DNA from: Mesostigma viride
Lineage: Eukaryota > Streptophyta > Mesostigmatophyceae > Mesostigmatales > Mesostigmataceae
DNA: 64,000 bases
NCBI GenBank assembly: GCA_009746045.1
Contig: RPFO01000027.1
Coordinates: forward strand, 4,339,953 to 4,403,952
Reading direction: 5' to 3'
This document shows positions 45,301-52,568 of this stretch, in pieces. The notes below the pieces were generated by a model. It made no database searches. It was not told the DNA's origin and saw only the letters and a list, made by a program, of their open reading frames with translations. The position numbers were made by a program, and so were the translations under genes. How positions within the stretch are numbered: position 1 is the stretch's first letter; the number at the start of each line of letters is the position of its first letter.

Positions 45301-46318
45301 AACGGTTGTTCATGGTGTTTTCCACTTTTGCAGCACCCAAACACCTGACAGCAAAAGTTGGTTTAAACATCTCAGGATAGTCCCCGGATATTACCAACTT
45401 CTTAAGCTCCTGTATATATCTGTCAACCTTGCCTTGGGCTTGGTGATCTTCACGACCCACAATCCTTAGGAAAGGCAGATCAGAGTATTTGGTCAGGCAG
45501 TTAAACTGCAAGTCCATCTGCAGCTTATGAATAACTGCAAACTTCTGCAGAATAACAAGAACTGCGGCATGGAGAGTATTCTCATCCCCTGCTGCCATAG
45601 GTTCAATTCCAATGTAGCCTGACCATTCATCCACAGCCACCAAGTAAGGCAATTGCCTGTAATTGGTGAAGTAGAGGATATCAGCTTGTAGATTACCCCT
45701 ACCATCTGCAGGATGCTTTGCATGACGTTTGGAAGGCTTGTTAGCACACAATTGGCACACACAATGTTCTCTGACATCTTGATAAGCCTGCCAGAGAGCC
45801 TTGTTATTAATGGCTTGAACAAGCCTAATGGCATTGTTTCCATGGCCACAGGCATCATGCAAACTCTTAGCCAGAGTCCTAAGATTAATACAATCATTAG
45901 GCTCAGGCTCTTCAGGACATGGACGGGCATCCACGTTCCTGGCAGAGCAAGAGTCCAAGTTTTTATTATCAATATAACAAGGATTATTGCTCTGAGGAGC
46001 TTGACTGTTAACAATATCAATGGGTGCTTGGCTACAAACAGGAGCTGCACCACATGTATTGTTCACAGATACGTTGCTCACCTGGGCAACACCATGTGGC
46101 ATCTGTCTACAACCAGGAGCAGATCCACATGTATTATTTACAGGAAGAGTTCCCTCTGGGGTACTCTTTTTATTCCAGGCATGGATAGGAATGCCACAAA
46201 CAGGGGCACTTTTACTGCTGCTCACTGGGGCAGCTTTACGGTCAGTAGGGGTTACTGCTGGAGCCCCTACCACCTGGCAGGCCTCATCTGCCATGAGTCC
46301 ACTCTCATCAGCATCCAT
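42389..46318 (-). CDS. Pol of element 1: integrase, protease, RT, RNase H
   Basis: 1309 codons without a stop. The first ATG is 46318, but the frame is open upstream into the end of Gag. Residues 1-145 are a Cys-containing linker with degenerate repeats. Then come an integrase finger (H154, H159, C188, C191) and a catalytic core with D213 and D269. Asp299 stands where element 2 and nearly all integrases have Glu. A retropepsin-like domain at about 625-715 has D632-T-K-A and L-I-G-Q-P-F-L. RT follows with D-D-F-T-R-A-F-L-H-G and L-H-G-D-D, then a copia RNase H to the end (T-A-E-C-R-A, Y-C-D-N-K-P-V). Whether D299 supports catalysis is unknown. Confidence 0.9.
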   Translation of the reverse strand: MDADESGLMADEACQVVGAPAVTPTDRKAAPVSSSKSAPVCGIPIHAWNKKSTPEGTLPVNNTCGSAPGCRQMPHGVAQVSNVSVNNTCGAAPVCSQAPIDIVNSQAPQSNNPCYIDNKNLDSCSARNVDARPCPEEPEPNDCINLRTLAKSLHDACGHGNNAIRLVQAINNKALWQAYQDVREHCVCQLCANKPSKRHAKHPADGRGNLQADILYFTNYRQLPYLVAVDEWSGYIGIEPMAAGDENTLHAAVLVILQKFAVIHKLQMDLQFNCLTKYSDLPFLRIVGREDHQAQGKVDRYIQELKKLVISGDYPEMFKPTFAVRCLGAAKVENTMNNRFHTIKVRGVPRLVSPRGLAGGLYPDDIMQAWSKQRWAQYAHLCEKDKQRGESLKFEVGDQVIFHKENAPGKRGYWQGPGTITSVDLEMKTADVVWNGTTYHLAWNRLKRDPMNVQENPLEIMAPEEALGSPNLSCPPLASEQAGLQLPERAASHQLEPTTQQAQPKTLTGISQDDMDEADLLDNRVSDQHRKLRPLEHGLETPGQVDNIFQSEQPKLGSNYPGNKPLPLETDGIPAQGRQAEEGLSRLNTQLGKRGNPQELRDIVKKLKPSLKIAKITSLLEKGMDLDGFDVDTKAEVSVTSPFNALLDKYSLEPSPWTIVQDFAGNTDHQVLGNITIPFLGESLTLCVVDGYKGPTLIGQPFLVTPGVTIVDGPNNTKSLLKTHCDPIPLESFRCLLPLEMFQKANWKTACVGSIKGAEWGRDIPPASELVEPAQLSVTSLGLTKRSFAAHSPMSFDDVDLDCHTFAGLEAWRVALARALQEWQTLDVFEGISEPPPNAQMLQLRFVCKMKSKLGEPPIPNARPVVTQFHGTTDFDKEELYTPGLSHPVLRLILSLYLGALDYGLDYGAEIDDFTRAFLHGDPQVARATWQAQRPCCVKTPACWIAEVGHPYMQPKVGWEGLVSSPVIWYETIAPAIQERCQMQQSHLAYCLFVGQSKGQPTWATLHGDDMQRIGPKGWLNETYKRLNDKSPIGTRAWFSKNSQVPYCGIGCTLFQDDKGWHLKLQSAKGYKEKVITQLPKRVTEENAPTVKGQLGWLAATTNPDLAVQSRMPDSVVVGEGRRRLESCLNESPDLVLSGVDWHGRIIIDAYTDASQESRSANKIGARAGCLITIRNEGKQPSLVYWSSNLQRRRFAGIDTAECRAYAMCIRDAIYIRELLLWCLSQIRPQPVIDVRVYCDNKPVVSFIKNERATTTDLDYLVAKELSSHCITIHLPGHSNPADAMTKLPRLALNGYQLLRSMMAGKPLS

Positions 46319-46356
46319 AAGGACGCTGTAGGGGTTATATAAACAGAGAGGATCAT

Positions 46357-47598
46357 CTAGTTTTTCTGCTGCTGCTTCCTCTTGCGGCCACGAGAGGTAT
46401 TGCCACCCCGCGGCTGAGAAGCATCACCACCACGCGGCTGGGAAGCGTCACCACCACGCGGCTGAGAAGCGTCGCCACCACGAAGGGCACCGCTCTTGAC
46501 GGCTTGGGAGATCTGCTGCAGCAGCTTGAGGACCTCCATCTGGGTATCCTTGGGTCCAGCGCCCGCCTTGCTCCTGCAGGCAGACGCATCATGTCCAGAA
46601 TTGCCACAAGACTTGCACTTGCGAAAGTAGCAATCCTTAGCCAGATGGTTAGTCCTATTACAGAAAGTGCAGGGAGGGAAGGACTCAGAATTAGCGACAA
46701 CCTTACCCTTACATGCGCGGCGTGTGTGCCCGGGCTGCCCGCAGTTGTAGCAGAAGATTTCCCGTTGCTGCTCCATCACCATGGCGACACGAGGCACCTC
46801 CGCGGCACCTCCTTCTCTGGAAACACGGGTTTGATTCGTCAGGAGCTCCTTGAGGTGAGCTCTGCATCGGTGAGTGTCGCACAGGTAACCGCGGCAGTTG
46901 GCGACCAAATTCCGCTTCTCGGATTCGGACAGAGCACAGTTTTGGATCCATCGGAGATTCACCGCCTCGTCAGGCCACCGGAGCCCCTGCTTCTCCAGCA
47001 TGTCGTAGTAAGAGTTGAGGTGCTCGATGATGGTCTGCCCGGGCTTCGGCTTTGCATCTACAAATTCCTCGATCTCGTCGCAGGTTTTGGCAGTGATAGA
47101 ACGAAGAAAAGTCTCCCTCGCTCGGCGCAGAAACTCGAACGGCGACCACCGCAGACGCTGTGCTCTATCCAGCAGCGAAATCCACTCTGGGTGGTTTTTC
47201 TCGCGGTCTCCCAGCGGGGTTCCACGAAGAAACTCCAGCCAGTCCGGAATGATGTCTCGGTTGCCCGCGAGCCTGCGGAAAAACGGCCCAAGAGAGCTTA
47301 CAAAGCGATCCCGGTCTGCTTGAATAGCACCAGGCACCAGCGGGGCTGGAACCCATTTCTTGATTGCCGACAGCAGCTTCGCCTCTTGAAGCAAGGTCTC
47401 CCGCCGAAGCACTTTATCACGCGCACGCTGGTTGTCACTACTAGTACTTCCCTGCCCGCAGCCCTCCTCCCGGGGCTGGTCGGACATATTCTTATTGTCA
47501 TCCCTGTGCTCGCCTGGGCCAGGGTCGACAGAAAATTGAGCCGGTCCGTGCTCACCAGGGCCAGACCTCTGCTCTGAAAGATTGTCGTCCGAAGACAT
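46357..47598 (-). CDS. Gag of element 1
   Basis: The start at 47598 (M-S-S-D-D-N) lies just inside the 5' LTR; the in-frame ATG at 47619 lies within the LTR. About 413 residues. A Gag-like region (P-G-Q-T-I-I-E-H-L-N-S-Y-Y-D-M-L-E) is followed by CCHC knuckles (C-Y-N-C-G-Q-P-G-H-T-R-R-A-C and further Cys/His clusters) and four G-G-D-A-S-Q-P-R-like repeats. It ends AAA AAC TAG, so a slip-prone A5C lies directly before the stop; Pol is in the -1 frame and open across it. Confidence 0.85.
   Translation of the reverse strand: MSSDDNLSEQRSGPGEHGPAQFSVDPGPGEHRDDNKNMSDQPREEGCGQGSTSSDNQRARDKVLRRETLLQEAKLLSAIKKWVPAPLVPGAIQADRDRFVSSLGPFFRRLAGNRDIIPDWLEFLRGTPLGDREKNHPEWISLLDRAQRLRWSPFEFLRRARETFLRSITAKTCDEIEEFVDAKPKPGQTIIEHLNSYYDMLEKQGLRWPDEAVNLRWIQNCALSESEKRNLVANCRGYLCDTHRCRAHLKELLTNQTRVSREGGAAEVPRVAMVMEQQREIFCYNCGQPGHTRRACKGKVVANSESFPPCTFCNRTNHLAKDCYFRKCKSCGNSGHDASACRSKAGAGPKDTQMEVLKLLQQISQAVKSGALRGGDASQPRGGDASQPRGGDASQPRGGNTSRGRKRKQQQKN
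46360..46365 (-). promoter_or_regulatory. Possible -1 frameshift site between Gag and Pol of element 1
   Basis: The - strand reads AAA-AAC directly followed by TAG in the Gag frame. The -1 frame is open from within Gag through Pol. A-AAA-AAC-like stretches before a stop are typical -1 shift sites, though the base before is G rather than A, so the heptamer is not perfect. Confidence 0.45.
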
Positions 47599-47611
47599 TG
47601 CAATGAATACA

Positions 47612-48093
47612 AGTTGCAAATAAATGGAATGCGATGTAAATCAGAAAGCATGAAATGAACGTTGTGTTTATTGTTCTCATACGTTATTGTCGTTGCTGCA
47701 TAATTCGTCTTCGTTGCGCATATATTCTATTGCGCTTGGCACCTTCATCAGTCTTGCTGAATATCCTACGTGGACATGCATTCCGTGTAGTTCAGTGCAT
47801 GCCGCGTGTTAGATACTTCTAGAATCCTCTAGGAGGTACCAAGGCAGATGCGCATACATAATAGGCCGATAGTCGGCTCAGTCCTATTGACAGTACTACA
47901 CCGGCCCTTGACCAGCCGGTGACGTGGAGGCCTGGGAGACGCCCACATATTCTACGTGGCGTTATCCCATTGGCGAGTACTAGTGAAGTACAGCCATTGG
48001 CCCAATACTACAATAAAGTATATTGTAGTAATCTGTACAAGATCCTCTATCTCTGAGGACCCATGTGGACCCTAGATGGGTCTCCAACCAACT
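47612..48093 (-). repeat. 5' LTR of copia-class element 1
   Basis: 482 bp, same as 41639-42120. Only 13 bases separate it from the Gag start, and no TGG-starting primer site is evident there; priming may use an internal tRNA region, as Drosophila copia does. Confidence 0.95.
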
Positions 48094-48186
48094 CGTAGTG
48101 AGGTAGATAAAGTATGGTACATGGAGAGCGAGTTAGATGGTTGTAGCCGATTGCTGCAGGAGTACAAAACCCTACACCAGCTCTAG
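48094..48186 (+). pseudogene. C-terminal end of the gypsy chromodomain beyond the insertion
   Basis: After the second CGTAG the integrase/chromodomain frame runs on for 30 codons to TAG at 48184-48186, including V-D-K-V-W-Y-M-E and L-L-Q-E-Y. This matches the second half of a chromodomain. Confidence 0.85.
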
Positions 48187-49483
48187 CTGGCAACCGGCCC
48201 CTCCCTTATCGTATGCCTGCTATTGTTGGGTGGTTGGGTGTCCCCTTCCCTCCGCAGCCATCATGGAACCTACCCCTCGGTCGGAGAGCTTGTCGCCTTC
48301 CCCTCCACCGCCTGACCCAGAGTTGTATTTCGAGGCCCTTCCGGGCCGATGGGTCTCCCGTTCGTGTTATCCGGGTGGACCTGTTCAGCCTGCCCTCCAG
48401 GCTCATCATGCGGCATTAGTCAGGGCCGCCCTCTTTGGGGTCTCGTGGTTCGGCCCAGACCCCCACGATCCTCACCAGCTAGTCGTGCATGGGTTCGACG
48501 ATGCCGGGCATTGCCTTCTAGGTTGTGGTTCGCGCTGTCCGGCCTTGGGGCAGATAACCGCTATCCTTCAGTGCCCCCGGGTGTTTTCTTACCTGTCTAC
48601 CCCTGTGGGCCGCTCCTGCCTTCGGGAGGTGTTCCCTTGGCTTCCGGGCGAGGGCGAGGCAGATATAGATGACAACCCCTGCGACCTCCTACGGGCGGTC
48701 GAGTTCATGGAGATTGCTGATCAGTCAGCGGGGGTAGCACATGGTGTCCCTTCCCCTGCGGACGCACCAGTTGAGGCGCAGTACACTCCAGTTTATTCGG
48801 CTTCAGTTGCAGCGTCCTCCTCCTCTGTGTCGGCTCCTTCCCCTGTCCCGTCTTCGCCACGGTCGACCCGGCACGTGTCGGTGGAGCCTACCCCTCTGGG
48901 CTTGGATCGCGAGCCTGACCATCTGGCGTCTACGGTTTCTGCGATGCAGGTCCAGATCCAGTCCCTGGCCTCGGCATTTGGGGCCTTCCTGGCGTCCCAG
49001 TCGCATGCTCCAGCCACGCCAGGTGGGGTGTCTGTTGTATCTGTGCCCCCTACCCCTCCAGTTGCCTCGGCGACGACGGCTTCGCCTGCGCTATGCGAGC
49101 CCTCGGTCGCTGCGGTTTCCTCTGTTGCTGCGGCCCCTACACCTCCGGTTGCTTCTGCGCCTGCGACCGACGCACCTGCGCCTTTGCGCGAGTCTTCTGC
49201 CCCTGCGGCCGCGCTCGCCGTCGCGGCCTCCGAGCCTCCCGCCGCGCCATCGCAGCCAGTGCGGGGTTTCTTTGGTGAGACGAGTGGGCTTCCCAGACTA
49301 TGGGAGGGTGGTCCCCCGCAGAGGATCCCAGTGCCCGACTGGAGCTTGGATGGTAATCAGTCCTATGCTGGATTGCCTGTCCCTACGGGTCCTATTTTCA
49401 ACATGTGGCCTGCGGGTGCGCCTCCACCGGAGACCGGAGCGCCAGTTGCGGTGGCGGGTCCGTCGCGACCTCCTTCGGCAGCG

Positions 49484-49488
49484 GGCCC
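49484..49488. repeat. Target-site duplication GGCCC, left
   Basis: GGCCC precedes the palindrome-ended element and recurs at 50155-50159. Collapsing the pair restores the third ORF's frame. Confidence 0.9.
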
Positions 49489-49564
49489 AGTTATATACAT
49501 CGATTCCTGCGGAATCGATACTAAGCGCTTAGTATCGATTCCGCAGGAATCGATGTATATAACT
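49489..49564. repeat. 76-bp perfect palindrome, left end
   Basis: Arms of 38 bp meeting at AAGC|GCTT. Each arm itself contains ATCGATTCC and GGAATCGAT, so nested hairpins are possible. Confidence 0.97.
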
Positions 49565-49605
49565 AAAACTTTTGCTTGCGCCGGCAAGGCTAAGGCCGAT
49601 ACTAG

Positions 49606-49714
49606 TCGGGTCATCGAATTGGCTATTCGATTATCGAAGTCGCCTATTCGACCATCGAACTTTCCTATTCGATTATCGAATTTTCCTTATTCGATTGTCG
49701 AAATTTCCTAGTCG
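49606..49714. repeat. About 20-bp tandem repeat inside the palindrome-ended element
   Basis: Four to five degenerate copies built on CCTATTCGATTATCGAA. The core TTCGATTATCGAA is nearly self-complementary. Confidence 0.75.
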
Positions 49715-50039
49715 ACAGGGGGTCAGAGGCCATGCAGCGGCCTATCATACTCGGCGCCCAGCGAGCCACCGAACTAGGCCTAGTCGATTATAGCGAGACA
49801 TCGCGTGGAAATTAGCCGATTCGGGGACTTAGCCGATTTTCGGAGCGACGTCGAACAACACAGATGTTTAGCCGGTTGAGCACATCATATCAGTCGAATA
49901 GCTAGCGCTGGTACTCCGCCTATTCAGCGGAGAGCACTTGCCTTTTTCGATTAACATAGCACATTAGGCCGAACGGCTAGCGTCCGCAACGTTATTCGCA
50001 TTACTAGGCGAAAAATCCACCCCCGGAACGATCCTAGCG

Positions 50040-50050
50040 GGATTCGAACC
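50040..50050 (-). promoter_or_regulatory. tRNA-like B box
   Basis: The - strand reads GGTTCGAATCC, a perfect match to the internal B box of Pol III genes and the tRNA T-loop. It is embedded in CCCGGGTTCGAATCCCG, a T-arm-like stem, and preceded by sequence resembling the 3' half of a tRNA (about 50021-50078). No A box or complete cloverleaf was found. Confidence 0.6.
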
Positions 50051-50078
50051 CGGGATGCCGGCGTGTCGCAACAGTCTT

Positions 50079-50154
50079 AGTTATATACATCGATTCCTGC
50101 GGAATCGATACTAAGCGCTTAGTATCGATTCCGCAGGAATCGATGTATATAACT
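50079..50154. repeat. 76-bp perfect palindrome, right end
   Basis: Identical to the left-end palindrome, followed by the GGCCC duplication at 50155-50159. Confidence 0.97.
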
Positions 50155-51618
50155 GGCCCGTCGCGGCCTCCTGTGGTACCGGCGCCGCCTGTGCCTGTGC
50201 AGGCTCCTACCCCTGTTTCGGTTCCGACCCCTTCGGCCTCGCGGTCTTTGGCTGAGGTTGTTCGGACCACCGGCCTTGATCCTCGCGCCACCCGCGCTGC
50301 TGATTCCCTCCGGGAGTTGTCCCAAGGTGACCGGGACCGGGCCCCTTCTGTGGTACATGCGACGCCGGAGTCGCGCGACACGCCCGTCCCTGGGTACGGT
50401 ATGTCTGCGCACGCCTGCCGACAGTGTGACCTGCCGCGCGCCTCCGCCGAGCTTGCCATTTCGTCCATGTCCTACGGGTTCTCCCAGGTGTGTCGGGCGC
50501 CGCGGGACCGTGGCCTACCCATTGAGACTGATCGGCCCCCTTTCGACATGGTTATTTTAGCTGATCCGGTGTTCCAGGGCGAGATCCTGGTTCGGCGCGT
50601 CCTGTACCGCTGGGCGCGGCGCCACAATGACTTGGACACCTACGGCGGGTTCCAGTGGGCTTACCCTCCGCCTCTGGGCATTATGGCCTCAGATGCTCTT
50701 ACGGTAGATTTTCCTGCGGTGCCGGGTGCTACGTACAGCACCGTCCTTCAGCCCATCCTAGAGTGGGATGCCCGTCGTCCAGCGCCCATCCCGGGCCAGG
50801 GTTTGGACTCTCGGGGTCATCCTCCTCCCCGGGCTAGCGACTACCTCGAGACGTTCGGGTCGCGACAGTGTGCCCGCCGGTGGCGCTCCCGCGAGATTCG
50901 GCATATCCGGTTGTGGCCGTCTAACGTGGAGCCCCTGGTAGATCTGTTCTTCCCGACGGGTTTGCGTCCTCGGATCCGGTACCATCGCCTACTCCTGCGG
51001 GCTCTCTGTTTGATCGCGGTAGAGCCCCTCCTACGCCTCTTTGCCTGTGGCTTCCTGGACTGGGCCCGTGGCCAGGTCGTTCTTACGCAGCATAGGTATT
51101 ACTGGGCTTTCCTGGGCCTTTTTCCTGATGGCGTGTGGGCCGATGTTTTCCTCACTGTAGATAGGCATGACAATGCCGATGAGGTGGCCCATTACCAGGC
51201 GTATCTGGATGTTCTGCTGGCCTCGCGTGGCACTTACCAGACTGATGGCAACTAGATAGAGGGCCTTAGGCCCGCCCTGAGGGTGTTGTCCCTCCGGTAT
51301 ATAGAGTCGCCCTCATATTCTGGCCAGTTGATTGGTCGTTCTTGGTCCTTGGTACTGATTCGTTTACTCTGTGTGTCCTGCCCAGTGCCGTCCCCCCCCG
51401 GCAAGGACAGTCTGTTCCAGGCAGTTAGGGGAACCTCCCACCAGGCTTGGTGCTGGCTAACCCTACACCACCCGGCGTGGTGGTGGAACCGAGTTAACAT
51501 GTTGGTGCTTTGTATCTTGGATGGCCTGTCGATTGTGTTGGTGTGTGCTGGGTGCATTAGGTTTTTCCTACCCCTTGGTTTCCTCCCTGTGCGTAGGGAG
51601 AGGGCTCCCTACCTTTAT

Positions 51619-51630
51619 GGGGGGGGGAGG
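51619..51630 (+). promoter_or_regulatory. Polypurine tract of the gypsy element
   Basis: GGGGGGGGGAGG directly abuts the 3' LTR start. A matching tract precedes the related LTR at 58229. Confidence 0.85.
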
Positions 51631-52188
51631 TGTTACGTCGCGTAACAATTCGTTGTCGTTACGGACGTAAATTAGGTCCCTTGCCTTGGCCGTTCCTAGG
51701 TTTACGTGTAGTTCGTAGGACACTGTTGTCCTCGTAGCAGTGCTGAGGTGCCTTGGATGCTTTTGGGCGTCGCGCCGCGTACTTTATTAGTGGTCCTTAT
51801 CCTTCGGGTAGATTAATGTAGTGGACCAGCGTGCATCTGTGCAATTGTAGGCGAGGGCCAGGTCGGCCCGAGCCTGTAGGACCGTTGGAGGCCATTTATG
51901 CACGTTCCATCTCTTGTGTTGGCACTCGGCGTGTGTTAAATGAATTAACACATATAGGCTTGGGTCACGGCAGTGTAGTGTGTTTCCTTCCTCTATTCCT
52001 GGAGTAAACGGGTTCGTGTAAATGGCTTATGGCGTATTTATACAGTAATACATACGTGAATGCATTGTTGAGATCTGCACCGTCTCGTTCGTCTTTCGCT
52101 AGGGGTTTGAGTAGAGGAGGCCTGACCAATTTAGGTTCGGTTAGGCGAGGTAGAGGTAGAGGTGGTGGTAGAAGTTTAGGACGTAACA
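51631..52188 (+). repeat. 3' LTR of the gypsy element
   Basis: 558 bp, ends CGTAACA, followed by GTCGT at 52189-52193. It differs from the 5' LTR by two 3-bp insertions (TTA near 51814; TTG near 52067) and a three-base change (CAGGTTGG to CCTGTAGG). Confidence 0.92.
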
Positions 52189-52193
52189 GTCGT

Positions 52194-52492
52194 GCTCTCT
52201 ATAGGCGTTTCTATGTCGTTTGTGCCAATGGACGTCGCTGAGACGCCCATCGTTGTTTGACCTGCAACGGGTCGTGGGGTGGATACTGTCTGGCTGTTGC
52301 CGACTATGTAGGCGGTGTTTACCTCTGTGAGCCCCGCGGAGGGGAGTAGCGTTATGTGCACTTGCTCGCGTAGAGCTCGTGCGTGTGCTGTGATAGACTC
52401 TGTCCTTCTTTCTCGTTGCGTTATTGGGTAAGGTCACTGCACTTAGAGGTATCCCTGGGAACCCCTTTTCTCCTTAACTTGCATTTATTAGG
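52194..52492 (+). other. Leader of element D beyond the gypsy insertion
   Basis: Continuation of 33780-34226. A short ORF starts at 52229 (M-D-V-A-E-T-P-I-V-V) but stops at once. At about 52493 the sequence changes abruptly to a fragment of the gypsy third ORF, so a deletion or recombination junction is likely. Confidence 0.5.
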
Positions 52493-52530
52493 GTGAGGCA
52501 GAAGTAGATGACAACCCCTGCGACCTCCTA
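52493..52530 (+). pseudogene. Fragment of a second copy of the gypsy third ORF
   Basis: Matches 48654-48692 (G-E-A-E-V-D-D-N-P-C-D-L-L). It breaks off at the TA-flanked transposon and continues at 55956. Everything 5' of this point in the parent element is missing. Confidence 0.8.
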
Positions 52531-52568
52531 CAGGGGTCACACGCAGTATCGCAACAAGAATCGCAACT
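52531..52568. repeat. Left terminal inverted repeat (38 bp)
   Basis: Exact reverse complement of 55918-55955. Confidence 0.95.

Larger units (their letters stand above)
41639..48093 (-). mobile_element. Copia-class LTR retrotransposon, 6455 bp (element 1)
   Basis: 482-bp LTRs at 41639-42120 and 47612-48093 show no difference on inspection, with ends AGTTG...CAACT and a 5-bp duplication. Gag and Pol lie on the - strand. It is inserted in the gypsy chromodomain, so it is younger. It shares with element 2 the order integrase-protease-RT-RNase H, an HGDD RT motif and AGTT...AACT ends. The proteins are clearly diverged, so they are two families of one clade. Confidence 0.95.
49489..50154. mobile_element. 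666-bp non-autonomous element with perfect 76-bp palindromes at both ends
   Basis: The first and last 76 bp (49489-49564 and 50079-50154) are the same sequence. It is a perfect palindrome of two 38-bp arms with no loop, from AGTTATATAC to GTATATAACT. The termini are thus direct and inverted repeats at once. A 5-bp duplication flanks the element, as with LTR-element integrases. The interior has no protein ORF, a tandem repeat (49606-49714) and a tRNA-like B box on the - strand. AGTT...AACT ends match both copia-class elements here, so their integrase may mobilise it; that is inference. Confidence 0.9.
48263..51255 (+). pseudogene. Gypsy third ORF (unknown function), split by the 666-bp element
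   Basis: It starts at 48263 (M-E-P-T-P-R-S), 76 bases after the pol stop, runs to 49488, is interrupted at 49489-50154, and resumes to a TAG at 51253-51255. With insert and duplication removed the frame is continuous for about 773 residues. The N-terminus (about 1-140) has a Cys-containing segment; about 150-420 is Ala/Pro/Ser/Val-rich; the last 280 residues form a conserved domain starting C-R-Q-C-D-L-P, with several Trp/Arg-rich stretches and one moderately hydrophobic segment. No known family was recognised. It sits where env lies in errantiviruses, but no signal peptide or clear membrane anchor was seen. Confidence 0.75.
34232..52188 (+). mobile_element. Ty3/gypsy chromovirus-like element with extra ORFs, carrying two nested insertions
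   Basis: LTRs 34232-34783 and 51631-52188 and the GTCGT duplication define the element. Removing the copia-class insertion (with one CGTAG) and the 666-bp palindromic element (with one GGCCC) leaves about 10.8 kb. Order: LTR, RG-rich ORF, hybrid-binding-like ORF, Gag, PR-RT-RH-IN-chromodomain, large third ORF, G-rich purine tract, LTR. Integrase after RNase H is the Ty3/gypsy order. The LTRs differ by two 3-bp indels and at least three substitutions, so this insertion looks older than the two copia-class ones. Pol carries frame breaks. Confidence 0.92.

Noticed and set aside
42389-46318. Host gene or virus interpretation of the 1309-codon ORF
   Set aside because: Flanking 482-bp LTRs, a 5-bp target duplication and the integrase/RT/RNase H domains make it a retrotransposon.
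46504-47577. 357-codon + strand ORF
   Set aside because: Antisense to the well-supported Gag of copia-class element 1; no motifs of its own.
50021-50078. Complete tRNA gene
   Set aside because: Only a T-arm/B-box-like segment is present; no D-arm, anticodon arm of proper size or acceptor pairing could be built.
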